From NCBI GenBank assembly GCA_037178975.1, contig JASJZH010000004.1, forward strand, positions 4,030,001 through 4,094,000: 64,000 bases of DNA, read 5' to 3'. Under the pieces are notes generated by a model. That model saw nothing but the letters and a program-made list of their open reading frames with translations, did no database searches and was not told where the DNA came from. Made by a program: the position numbers and the translations under genes. Positions 25,422-43,864 of this stretch are shown here, one piece after another (within the stretch, counting starts at the first letter, position 1; every line of letters begins with the position of its first letter). The stretch comes from Oscheius tipulae. Taxonomy: Eukaryota; Nematoda; Chromadorea; Rhabditida; Rhabditidae.

Positions 25422-26804
25422 TCTCCTTCTCTAACGCATCAGTTCGGTGCCTTAATCGTAGATACTATTGTATCAGTCTTTCTCGAATAAACTGTCTCCT
25501 CCTAAGGGGCGGGTACACAAAGCGTCTTGTGTATATCTCGCCCATCTAAAGCCGAGATCATCCCGTTTCGGGTCACTTGTGCTCCTCCATTCCGCCCGAT
25601 ATGCACACTCTTCATAGTGACCTCGGGCTCCCTTGCGTCATCATTAATGATCAGCCAAACAGTAATGGATATGACCGAAACGTGAGCCGGCAAACAAAGT
25701 TCGCGCTAATCGGAGGACACACAGACGATCGAAACACCTGTCTGTTGCGCAGAAAAGACGACCAGCAGGTCATCCTCTTAATTGGCTCTTAAGAACAGGA
25801 AAAGAGACTGTTTGCCGTTCTCTATTTCCAGCCAAGTCTTGCTCGGAAATCGCGTCCATATTTACGTCGTTGACACTTCTTTTTATCCCGCCGCCATTTA
25901 CAGCCGACCAGCTGATGTGACCACATTGATAGAGCAGCGTCATTTGCATAAAGTTTTCTCGGGTCAGTCGTTGTCCTTCTCGACCCTTTCCCATGCGCAT
26001 CTGGAGTTCAGAAGACACAGCTGTGACTCTGGCTGTAAACTTGGCCCTAAAAGCAACGGGAACACTGAGTCAGACAGTCGAAAAGAAGTCGGTCTGTTCA
26101 AAAAGGCCACAGGCATGAGAATTGTCTGAGTTGACTTGACAAAACACAAGGGAAATGCCGCCTTTTTCGAACGGCCTTCTCCTGTAATAAGCTCCTCCCC
26201 TCTACGAGTTCTTTCGGCTCGACTCTCGGCTTCTCAAGTCCGAACTGTCTAACAGACACTCCTTGCCTTCCTGCCGCTAGACGCAATATTTTCGTCTTTG
26301 TCCAAGATAAGATCTAATTCACGCAAACTGCCGGTCAGTGTGTCGCCCACCCCTGAAAGGCCACTTTAAAAACACCTGCTGAGAAGAGTTTCTAATCCAT
26401 CCATCCTTCGCTTCCTTTCTAATTAACGCGCAACCTCAGTTACCTAACAGTCAAGGACGACTCTTCCTCTCTAATTGGTTAGACTCTCTCCATTACGAGT
26501 CTTTGTCTTGACAGTTTCTATTTGAGTTTACTTTCCAGCGGAATATTTGACCATGCCAAAGGGGTGGGCTAATTGGTCGAGTAGCTCATTCGAGATCTCT
26601 CACCCGAGCTAATATATCCCTCTCCTCCCAGTCGTTATTTTCAAACTAGTTCTTAACCATGACTCTCTCACCATCAGTTCTGTCTGACCGGCCTATTCGC
26701 TGTTTACGAGCCTCATAAGTCTCGCCATCAGTCATTCTGTTTATTACCCTATCCCATTACCGGCTGTCCATACACATTGCTCTGCAACCAGTTCTGTTCA
26801 GACC
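25422..26804. other. Intergenic region, no gene recognised
   Basis: About 1.4 kb with only short unrelated frames on either strand and no obvious repeat. A strong hairpin lies at 25507-25543, just past the polyadenylation signal of the upstream gene. TA-rich and CT-rich stretches near 26600-26650 may be promoter sequence for the RING-GTPase gene. Confidence 0.5.
25507..25543. other. GC-rich hairpin downstream of the Kunitz/lustrin gene
   Basis: TACACAA pairs perfectly with TTGTGTA around a 6-nt loop. An outer GGGCG pairs with CGCCC, separated by small internal bulges. It lies about 20 bp after the AATAAA of the preceding gene, so it may assist 3'-end formation or be an independent element. 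Confidence 0.35.
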
Positions 26805-28435
26805 ATGGCCTGTGTCTCTCCGCCTCGATCCATCGCCTCTTCAGCATCTGACTATGGAACCTGTGGATCCACTTACAGCTCGGACTCGGACGAACAAGCC
26901 TCTATGCTGTCCTCTACAATTGGAATCTGTCCTCATTGCAAGACTTCCTTACAGGAGGTCAGTTACTCTTACAGTATGACCCTGAGTCGACCTTTAAACA
27001 TACGAGCGGCACTTGAGATACATTAATCCTTACCTATCGCTTTGACTAATGGACTTGGAGTGGAAGGTCTTTAGTAAGAGGGTGTCATCTCCCAAGGGAC
27101 ACGCGTCCAGCATGGGGGTAATAGACTTTCTGATCCCGATGGCAAATGAGTCTAAAGGGTCATTCAGTGCACAATACGGCACGCTCAGAGCCCATAGAAT
27201 AACACTACAGCCTAATGCGAGGTCAAGGAGAACCTGCCGACGGCAAGGTGTCATCTTCTGCCCACATCTCAGCAGGACCACACGCAATATGCGTCCAATT
27301 AGTTTCTGAAATGGGAGTCTTTGTTTAACAGGACAGTTGAGCTAATTGCTGATTGCGTAAAGGATTCGAAGACGCAACACCTGGCCCGACGACTGGGGAA
27401 CAGGGTCAACGGTCTTGACACGGGATTAGAGAGATTGCTACCGATTTCCAGGATGAGTCAATTGAGCAGATGCTAGGAGGATTTGGGGCAGACGTGATGC
27501 TTACAGTAGTCGAAATTCGATTTCAGCCTTTGACGTTACAATGTGGACACTCCTTCTGCAGCATTTGTATCTCTGAATTGTTGACCAGTCTGAACTCAAA
27601 GTACCCATTACGCCGAAGCCAAGTCCGCATGGGCCTTCGGAGTTACAATCTACAGAGGACGACTCTCTCTATTGGCAGCTACCGATCACCTGCATGTATA
27701 GTCTGCAAAGAACCACCGAAAATTGTGAGTTTTGGGTGAGAGAAAGAGCATGGAATTTTTAGACAGCTCCGGTCCCTAACTTTGAGCTTCAACTGCTCCT
27801 CCAACTTCATCACACCAATCAGGAGAACTTGATGCGTGGATGTACTTTGAGAGAGTCGTTTTCCTCTTCGGAACTGAAGAAAGCCTCCATTCGAAAATGC
27901 AAAATAGCCATCTTGGGAAGCAAAGGAGTCGGAAAGTCGACACTTGTGAGTCATGCGAAAGAGTAAGATCTAACGAACAAACTTAGAAACGAATGCAAGT
28001 AGGCAACGGGATCGTCTTTCACGATATTCTTGGAATGGACAAGCCACTCTCTCTGGAGCTGTCAGTTGGAGATGTGAGTTCGACTATTATACAATCAGCA
28101 TAAAATTCCAGAGCTGGGAGCATACGGTGAACACGTCCGACGGATTCGTGCTCGTCTACTCGATCACTGACAGAAAGTCGTTCTTTTTCCTGACCGACAT
28201 TTTCAAGATGCTCACTTCGAGACGTGGTCTTTCCGTTCCGATTATTTTGATATCAAACAAACTGGATAGGAGCAGTGAACGAGCCGTCTCCGTGTACGAG
28301 GGACAAACCTTGTCTCTCTCCTTCAGATGTCCTTTCATGGAAGTTTCTGGAAAGAAAAACGACTGTGTGAACGAGGCCTTCAAAGAATTGGCTAGACTCT
28401 TGGAAATTAATCGCCTTCGACACTCTACTGTCTAA
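26805..28435 (+). CDS. RING finger joined to an atypical Ras-like GTPase domain
   Basis: ATG 26805 opens a Ser-rich N terminus, then CPHCKTSLQE. Splicing over a 569-nt intron (26958-27526) joins this to PLTLQCGHSFCSIC, giving a canonical C3HC4 RING that finishes with CIVC near 27700. An exon of about 50 residues leads into a Ras-like domain: G1 LGSKGVGKST (about 27910), GFVLVYSITDRKSFF (about 28145), G4 SNKLD (about 28254) and a G5-like EVSGKKN (about 28340), ending at 28433-28435. The stretch between G1 and GFVLVYSI is about 15-20 residues shorter than in Ras. The switch I Thr is not evident and the DTAG of G3 is degenerate (VGDS), so GTP hydrolysis may be altered. The RING suggests E3 ubiquitin ligase activity. 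TRIM23 joins RING and ARF; a RING-Ras arrangement is not one I can name. Confidence 0.7.
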
Positions 28436-28828
28436 TTAATTATCCATTTTCTTGAATTTTTTTTTTACATTTTGACGACAAATAAATAGTTTCGAACTCT
28501 CAAACAAGTAATGAGAAAGAGATCGATCGGAGATACTCTCGTCACTCCGTGAGCCATCTGGACGGCAGCAAAAAGTATGGATGATATTACAGCAGACTAG
28601 GACTGCGTTCGAGCTTGGATTGTCTTGTCGACTTCGTTCCGTCAGGATTTCCGGCCCTGTTTGTCTGTTCGGAAGCGAGCCGCAGCTCTCTCTGTTGACT
28701 TCGCTCGAGTATCGCCCGCATGAGCGCCCGGAGACGACGCTATGGCTCACAAGTCTGTTTCTGCCTTTTCCTCTTTTACATGTTTCTGCCTTCGTCGTGT
28801 ATCATATTTTGATCTTGCAGTCACTACC
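28436..28828. other. Intergenic, no gene recognised
   Basis: Short region between two plus-strand genes. Nothing found except unsupported minus-strand frames. GATCTTGCAG at about 28811-28820 is a plausible trans-splice acceptor for the next gene. Confidence 0.5.
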
Positions 28829-29556
28829 ATGTCTAAGTTCCATACGCTAGAAAGATTCCTCTCGTTGATAAATGCTTGTTACACCCATGCGACTATTCTA
28901 GAGACAAATCAAAGTAGTCTTCCTGTGAACATTTGAAAATAGTGGCGTCTGATGGCTATTCGAGCCCCTTGTTCACTAACAGCAAGTGTTTGTCTCGGTC
29001 CTTGAACGTCCTTGTCCCGTATGTTTTCTCTCAGGCAAATTAACCAAAAACCTTTTGCTCCAGGGCCGGTCACTGACTTCTCCAGCTTTAATCTCGTCGA
29101 CAGTGGCGTGGACACCCCGAGTAGAAGTCCCTTCGTCGACCCGTCCCTCTTCGGCTGCTCTTCCTCCTCCAGATCCAAGAAGAGTAGCTGCTAGACGGGT
29201 CTCCGGGTATAGGAAGCCAGTAGTCAATGGTTTGTGGATCTTTGTGTTCGACTGGAAAATAATTTTAGCAGACCATGCAGGTCTGGTCAATAGGTATCTT
29301 AATGCTTCGAGAGAACGATTCGAAGATCAAGAGGAGGAGAGTATAGAGCAGCTAGTAGCTAGGTATATCGGGTCAAACAACAGTTTATTTGTTCCAGATA
29401 TCGTCCAAAATCAGTTGGAATTGAAGATGCATGTATTTCCCGCCGAAATTCCTTACAAGGCACATCGACTCCCTCCAGTCCAATGCCCATTACTCCGTGT
29501 CTATCCAGGTATCCTCTTTACAAGTTGCACATAGAAATTGTTTAGAAACTCGTTGA
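28829..29556 (+). CDS. Unrecognised protein, five exons
   Basis: One frame can be followed from ATG 28829 through four introns (about 28923-28981, 29020-29064, 29228-29269 and 29509-29545), all with GT-AG ends and correct phase, to the TGA at 29554-29556. That consistency is the main evidence for a gene. The product is about 205 residues: a Leu/Ala-rich N-terminal helix, a central Pro/Arg/Ser-rich part with AALPPPDPRRVAARRVSGYR, then an acidic helical part (RERFEDQEEESIEQLVARYI) and a conserved-looking LKMHVFPAEIPYKAHRLPP. There is no signal peptide or membrane segment. I do not recognise a family. Confidence 0.5.
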
Positions 29557-30565
29557 CTGAGGCTCGATTAAGCGCGTCGGATGTGCGGATAAGATGGCAG
29601 CTCCTTTCGACGGCAGAGACCGGTGGGTTTTCGGTGAGCGTGCAAACAGCACAGCTCTCGAACTGAGCTGCCATCACACACTCTCAGTAGATCCTCCTCC
29701 GGTACTATTCTGACATTTGTTTGTTCAACTTATTGTTTCATTGTCTTTTGTTAAGGGGCAATTTGAAAACTTAGTCCCCGTCTAAGGCTCCCGTGCAGTG
29801 ATGTGTTTTGGCGGATCTCTCTCAAAGCGTCAGGTGTCTCTGGCCTGGCTGACCGCCCACATCCCCCAAGACTACCATTCTCTAGCACTTTTCTTCAACT
29901 AGTCAAAATCTTCAGACGATCCGAGTTCGGGTTCTTCCTCCAAAAATACCTTTCATTATCAAAACTGCGTAGAAGTGAAAATGTTTTCTTACTATCAAAC
30001 TAGCCAGTCCTATAAAAGTTTGTAAGATGTTGTAAAACATGCTGAATTGGAAAACCAAGCCAGCCGTTCTATTGAAGGCAACTCTGGTTACACTCTGTCC
30101 AATAGCTATTCTTTTCAGCTGAAATCTAAATGTTTTGTTAAGGTAACACCCTTATAAGGGAATGCAATACAACAATGATAAAGACGTCCATTTCACTTGA
30201 CACAAAATCCCGATTAGAAGTGGTAAATTTTCGAGCTCCCGCAAATTGCGCAAGTGCTTTATGTGTAACATACGAACCACACGAGCAATCGTGTCTCTAA
30301 TCAATTCTGCCTCTTTCCGATGTTCACTCTTTTGAAAGAAAGAAAAAAAATGTTTGAAATGAAAAGTTCTACAAGTCACTCGAAAAGTTCTTGTCTCTGC
30401 TCCACATTTTCCATTTATAAGTCTTGTCGCTGTGAGCTGTTCTGCCTCCTCCCCCGTTCCGGATGACGAAAAGAGGTTGTGAGTCAGAAACTAAGAACAG
30501 CTGTTCTGCTCCTCTGCAGTTCTGATCGATATCCAGGCAATTTCCAAGTTTTAGGCAGCGGTCGG
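29557..30565. other. Intergenic / upstream region of unc-82
   Basis: Contains minus-strand open frames at 30152-30379 and 30369-30584. The first has a helix-forming, charged stretch, but no splicing I tried joins them without a stop. Otherwise nothing recognisable. Confidence 0.4.
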
Positions 30566-37781
<7,216 letters not shown>

Positions 37782-39176
37782 TCAAAACGATGTCTTCGAC
37801 ACGAGTAAATTTTCATATTTCCCGGATCAATTCATGCCTTATTTTTAGATTTGTTTTAACTGCTTTTGCCATTGTTCCAGAGAGAACAATAAAGAGTCTG
37901 AATTGTTGCCACGTTTGTCTTTATGCATGAAATGGACTTATACATTTTTTTGTCGACAAGCTAGGTGTAAAAACAGTGAAGCGCTGCACTTCTGCCGAAA
38001 TTGTTGCAACACATTATCAGAGAATTGAATTCCCGCACACGTCATTTGAACAAGACAAGCGCGCGAAATACTCTTCAGGTAGATATTTGGTAATAGTTCG
38101 GCAGGCTCCCCCCTTCAAGTCAAAAATTACGGTAGTTGCCCCCCTTCGTCTAAAATCGTGTTTTTCTCATAAAATGTATTAATTTTTCCAGTTTCTAACT
38201 GCGTTTATCAAATCCAGCGTGCAAAAAGAACCCTTTAGAACATGCAAAACGTCATAAATATCAGGGAAATCAGAGAACTGTAAGTTTGAGACAAACCTCG
38301 AATAACTCGTTCTTTTCCGTAGTTTTTTCACTTTTCTTACATTCTAGGGGGTTTTTTTACACGCTGGATTCGATAAAAGCCGTCAAAAACTGAAAAAGTT
38401 GGTAAATTTCATCAGAAAAACCTATTCTGAGCGATATTGTAAAAGCGCGCCAAAAATTTAAACGAAAGGGGGCGCCTGCCGAACTATTACCAGATATTTC
38501 CTTTTCCGTCCCCTTTGTTTCTTTCTCACGTTTTTCTTTATGCTTTCCATCAAGAGTTCTTCTGCGATAAGGAAAAGAGTAGCAGCTATCTTGTTGGACG
38601 CGCGGCGGACGCCTGTTCTTACGTCATAATGCCAGCCGGCGGGTTGCGCTATATCTCTGCACAAAATCGATTCAGTGGATAGTTGCCTCGTTTGCCAAAT
38701 TTGTTAAAAGCAACTAAAGTTTGTAAGAAAAAACATTGAGTTGGAGTTTGTGGAAACTACAAAATAGAATAGCTTGTATGATAGTTTGTCCTGTTGCCCA
38801 GAGACTCCTTTTTCGGTAGTTTTCTTAGTACTTTTCCAAATTTCAATGCCTATTTTCTGTATGATCTATTTTCTAAAAAAAAAAAACGGTAAACCAGTTG
38901 GGGGAATCCCCGTCCAATGTAATGCTAACTGCGTCAATACGTACCGCCCGTGAACTCCTCGACTTCCCCCACAGTTTAACTCATTCCCGAACAGCCGAAA
39001 ATCTTTTATTCAGTGACTGTCCCATAATATTGAATCATTTCTCAACTTTGACATCATATTGATGTCATCTTGTTTTAAAATCACATGACTTCTGCCGATC
39101 ATGTTATTATTTCGATCACTGATTTCACAATGTTTTCAAGTTTATACTTTCCAGATCGGGCCTTGGGTTCCATAAA
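37782..39176. other. Intergenic region with palindromic element
   Basis: Separates unc-82 and OGDH. It holds the MITE-like inverted-repeat element at 38078-38505. The remainder is A+T-rich without recognisable genes. CTTTCCAG at about 39147-39154 may be the trans-splice acceptor of OGDH. Confidence 0.55.
38078..38505. mobile_element. MITE-like palindromic element with about 36-bp terminal inverted repeats
   Basis: The left end (38081-38115) and the right end (38464-38500, reverse complement) share GGTAATAGTTCGGCAGGC and flanking bases with only a few mismatches. A second pair of inverted arms lies inside: 38185-38235 against 38340-38398, both including ATCCAGCGTG. The whole 430-bp unit could therefore fold on itself. 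There is no coding sequence for a transposase. Length, symmetry and absence of coding match a non-autonomous DNA transposon. A target-site duplication is not obvious. Confidence 0.75.
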
Positions 39177-42100
39177 ATGCATCGTGCATTTAGTCGCCTA
39201 GCGTCACCTAGTAGAGCCTCGTTGGCCGTGCGAAATGCTTCTACGGTGACTAAGAAGACAATCCCGGTGATACAGGTGTTTACCAAATTTATAGTTTACG
39301 CTATACTTTTTAGGTTCGCCGGCAATCCGTGGCCGCTTCCGTGAAGCATGAAAACTTCATGAATGGATCGTCGTCCGTGTACATCGAACAAATGTACGAA
39401 GCCTGGCAGGAGGACCCGAAATCCGTCCACACCTCGTGGGATGCATACTTCCGTAATGTAGAAGCCGGGGCTGGACCCGGCCAAGCTTTCCAAGCTGCTC
39501 CAGCCGTATCGCTCTTTCCCGGACTTGTTCCGTTCCAACAATCAGCCGCCGTGGCCGTTCCCAGCAAGTTCGTTTTACCTTTTCATACTTTCATAAAAGG
39601 CGGAAAATATCATTCACTTTTGAAACACACTAAACGTTCAAATTCATTTCGCATTTTGTAATTACCGTAACTTCTTCCAGTCTGCCACCCTTAGCCGAAC
39701 GCGTCTCTCGGTAAGCTATTAGTTGAAAACTCTGTCCTAACAAAGATCGTCCGTTCTCTGCTTCTAAAATTGTAATTTTTCCTTGAATGGAATTCGAGTG
39801 GGAGTAATCGAGTGCATTTGTACAACAAATAACATTTTTTCTGCTCTCAGACGTGTTTCTAATTTAGTTTTTATAGAGGAACGGCTGATCTGTCTGCTTC
39901 CGTCCAGTCCATCGCCGAACATCTCAAAATCCAGCTTCTGATCCGCAGTTATCAGGTATTTTTCAGTAAAAAATTTACAATACTAATGTAATAGACCCGC
40001 GGACACAATATCGCCGACCTCGATCCTCTTGGAATTAACAGCGCCGATCTCGATGACACTATCCCTCCCGAGCTCGAGCTTTCTTTCTACGGATTCGGCG
40101 AGCGTGATCTCGATCGGGAATTCGTCCTCCCTCCCACTACTTTCATCGGAGGAGACCAAAAAGCCTTGACTCTGAGAGACATCGTGGGCCGGCTGAAAGT
40201 AATATTTTTATATTTTTATTCAAAATACCTTCTTAGAAAATCTATTGCAAGACTACCGGTGTGGAGTACATGCATCTCAATAACTTGGAGCAGCAAGATT
40301 GGATTCGTCAACATTTCGAAGCACCTCGTGTGACTGAGCTTTCTCACGACCAGAAGAAGGTTCGATATTCTATGAATGTAGCACTGCAAACTAGTTTAGG
40401 TGCTTTTCAAGCGTCTTATTCGGTCTACAAAATTCGAAGAGTTCTTGGCTAAGAAATGGCCGAGTGAGAAACGTTTCGGGCTTGAAGGATGCGAAGTTCT
40501 GATCCCTGCAATCAAGCAAGTCATCGATACATCTTCTGCTCTCGGTGTCGACTCGGTTGTCATCGGAATGCCCCATCGCGGACGCTTGAACGTATGTCAC
40601 AACTTTATTTCACGTCTGATCATAATTTGTCTAAAAATTTTAGTTTTCTTTGGTATGCCTCCAAACTATGAATAGAATTAGATAAGACTGGGTCGACCTG
40701 CTGCACGAAGTTTCAGCCGATTTGCTTTTTCAATGACTGAGCTGCGCCAATTTTTCACTTTTTGGGGTCCGACCTCGCGGCACTCACCCACAAGTTTTTT
40801 TTGGTCATTAGATTGGTACGTGACATAGCCTATTCCATGTGAAACCAATGTGGGTACAAATCTGCAAAGGTTTCACATGGAGCACGCTATGTCACGTTCC
40901 ATTTTGATGACTACAAAAGAATTTGTGAATGAGTCCCGCGAGGTCGGACCCCAAAAAGTGAGAAAATCAGCGTTGCTCGGCCGTCGTAAAAGCAGGTCGG
41001 TCCAGTCTTACTTAATTACACTCAAAGGCATTTCGATAAAAACCAAAAATATTTAGGGACGCGGGTCAAAAACATATCAAATGTGATATGTTACTAAGAT
41101 TCATTCAGGTGCTTGCTAACGTCTGCCGCCAGCCATTGTCCACGATTCTCTCCCAATTTTCCACCCTCGAACCAGCCGATGAAGGATCTGGAGATGTCAA
41201 ATATCACTTGGGAGTTTGTATCGAGCGTCTGAATCGTCAATCTCAGCGTAAAGTGAAGATAGCTGTTGTTGCCAATCCTTCTCATTTGGAAGCCGTTGAT
41301 CCCATCGTTCAAGGAAAGGTATACTAAATTCTTATTTGTAAATTTTCTTAATCAATAGGTCCGGGCGGAAGCTTTTTATGCCGGTGACTACAAATGCGAT
41401 CGGACAATGCCGATACTCCTTCACGGAGATGCTGCCTTCTCCGGACAAGGAGTCGTCATGGAGACCTTCAACTTAGGCGATCTTCCCAGCTATACCACAG
41501 CCGGAACAATCCACATTGTCTGCAACAACCAGATCGGCTTCACTACCGACCCCAGGAGCAGCCGATCGTCACCCTACTGTACGGATGTTGGTCGTGTGGT
41601 TGGATGTCCCATTTTCCACGTCAACGTCGACGATCCAGAGGCGGTCATGCACGTGTGCAACGTGGCTTCCGACTGGAGAAAGACCTTTAAGAAGGACGTC
41701 ATCATTGATCTGGTCTGCTATCGTCGTCATGGACACAACGAATTGGATGAGCCCATGTTCACACAGCCGTTGATGTACCAGAAAATCAAGCAGACTAAAA
41801 CGGCTCTGGAGAAATACCAGGAGAAGATTGTCAGTGACGGTGTCGCCAACGACCAATACGTCAAGGTTTCTTTACTTTTCATGGCATTTCAAAGAGCCAA
41901 TTCAGGACGAACTGACAAAGTACGGATCCATCTTGGACGAGGCCTATGAAAATGCGCAGAAGGTGACTTTTGTCAGAAACCGCGACTGGCTCGACTCGCC
42001 CTGGGATGATTTCTTCAAGAAGAGAGATCCCCTGAAAATCCCATCTACTGGAATTGACCAAAACGAGATTAACGCTATTATTGACAAGTTCAGGTATCTT

Positions 42101-43510
42101 TGTTCGGCTACCGAAAACAGTTCTCCTTTAGCTCTGTTCCTGAAGGATTCAATCTGCACAGAGGATTGGAAAGAACTCTAAAAGGCCGCAAGCAGATGGT
42201 TGCCGACAATTCGGTCGATTGGTCCATCGGAGAAGCACTTGCCTTTGGATCTCTGCTGAAGGAAGGAACCCATGTCCGTCTCTCGGGACAGGACGTTGAA
42301 CGTGGAACTTTCTCGCACAGACATCACGTTCTTCACGACCAGAAGATTGACCAGAAAATCTACAACCCTCTCAATGATTTGGCCGAAGGACAGGCAGAAT
42401 ACACTGTTTGCAACTCGTCCCTTTCTGAGTATGCCGTCCTCGGATTTGAACTTGGTTCGTTCGTTACTTTGGATTGATTAGATTGATGTTTACAGGTTAC
42501 TCAATGGTAGATCCAAACGCTTTGGTTATCTGGGAAGCCCAGTTCGGTGACTTCGCCAATACTGCTCAATGTATCATCGATCAGTTCATCTCATCGGGAC
42601 AATCCAAGTGGATTCGTCAATCTGGTCTGGTGATGCTCCTTCCTCACGGATACGAAGGAATGGGCCCTGAGCACTCTTCTGCTCGTCCTGAACGATTCCT
42701 TCAGATGTGCAACGAAGACGATGAAATCGATCTTAACGTTAGTTGATTTACAAGGACACTCATTGGCTTCATTTTCAGAAAGTTTCCTTCGGCCCTACGT
42801 TTGAGGCTCAACAGCTGCACGACACGAACTGGATTGTTGCCAACTGCACTACTCCAGCCAACATTTATCATCTTCTCCGTCGTCAGTCTACAATGCCTTT
42901 CCGCAAGCCAGCAGTAGTAATGTCTCCCAAGTCTCTCCTCCGTCATCCTCAAGCTCGTTCCCCTATTGAGGATTTCCTTCCCGGAACCCATTTCAAGAGA
43001 ATTATTCCTGATAGTAGCATCCAAAACACCTCCAATGTCCAGCGTCTCATCTTCTGCACTGGAAAGGTCTACTACGACCTCGTTGCTGCTCGCAAACACA
43101 TCAAGAAAGAGGACAAGGTCGCCATTGTAAGAGTCGAACAGATCTCGCCATTCCCGTACGATCTGATCCAGGAGGAGTGCAGGAAATATCCAGGAGCTGA
43201 ACTCTTCTGGGCTCAAGAGGTCAACTTTTCGTTTGTTTGTTGAGTTAGATTGTTTTCAGGAGCACAAAAACATGGGTGCATGGGCTTTCGTTCAGCCACG
43301 TTTCAACTCCCTCCTTTCCCCGGACAGCAGAGCAGTTAAATATGCTGGTCGTTTGCCATCTTCCTCTCCAGCTACTGGTAACAAGTATACCCACATGCAG
43401 GTAACTTGATCTATTTACTTGTTCAATCTGAATGCGTTCAGGAGCAAAAGGAGATGATGGGCAAATGTTTCGATGCTCCTAAATCCGACTTTGCCGGCTT
43501 CAAGGTCTAA
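39177..43510 (+). CDS. OGDH: 2-oxoglutarate dehydrogenase E1 component
   Basis: Thiamine-diphosphate-dependent E1 of the mitochondrial 2-oxoglutarate dehydrogenase complex (TCA cycle). An Arg/Ser-rich presequence from ATG 39177 is followed by the N-terminal E1 motif with [20 protein letters not shown] (about 39380). Then [14 protein letters not shown] (spliced over 40592-41108), [36 protein letters not shown] with the ThDP-binding region, [13 protein letters not shown], the C-terminal transketolase-like part with [16 protein letters not shown] (about 42280), [16 protein letters not shown]-like [16 protein letters not shown] (about 42655), and a terminus with [12 protein letters not shown]. 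Stop 43508-43510. Most introns are about 40-60 nt; the 517-nt intron 40592-41108 contains an inverted-repeat element. Length is as expected for the family. Confidence 0.95.
40683..41011. mobile_element. MITE-like inverted repeat inside an OGDH intron
   Basis: AAGACTGGGTCGACCTGCT (about 40684) and the reverse complement of AGCAGGTCGGTCCAGTCTT (about 40991-41009) form the ends. Long inverted arms continue inward: TTTTTGGGGTCCGACCTCGC against GCGAGGTCGGACCCCAAAAA, then ACGTGACATAGC with CCATGTGAAACC against GGTTTCACATGG with GCTATGTCACGT. They leave a loop of about 25 nt near 40847-40869. A weaker inverted match may extend 40-50 bp further on both sides. No coding. It differs in sequence from the element at 38078-38505. 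Confidence 0.8.
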
Positions 43511-43864
43511 AGAAGATCGGCCACCCGAGAAACCCGGTTCGTTCACAGTCTACTTGATTTCCACTTTATCACACGTTTTTTTGCTTTAAAATGTAGCCCG
43601 ACTTCTAGTGTTTTCGTTTTTGCGACCACATTTAATTGTTTACCCCAGGTCCGAGAAAATGAAGATAGAATTTTTGTTCATCGCAGGCGAGCAGTTTGGA
43701 GCTCTCCATTTGCATAAATTCTTAAAAGAAAGTCTGCGTCGCATCCTGGCTCGAATGTACAGGGAATGATCACCTAAATTGACCTCATTGTCAGATTAAA
43801 ATCTGAAACTCACATAGGATCCCGGAATGACGCGGAATCGGGCAGTTACCTAAATCAAGCCTTT
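43511..43864. other. Convergent 3' intergenic region (OGDH / calpain)
   Basis: Both flanking genes end here from opposite sides. ATTAAA on the plus strand near 43796 could serve OGDH. No gene or repeat seen. Confidence 0.5.
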
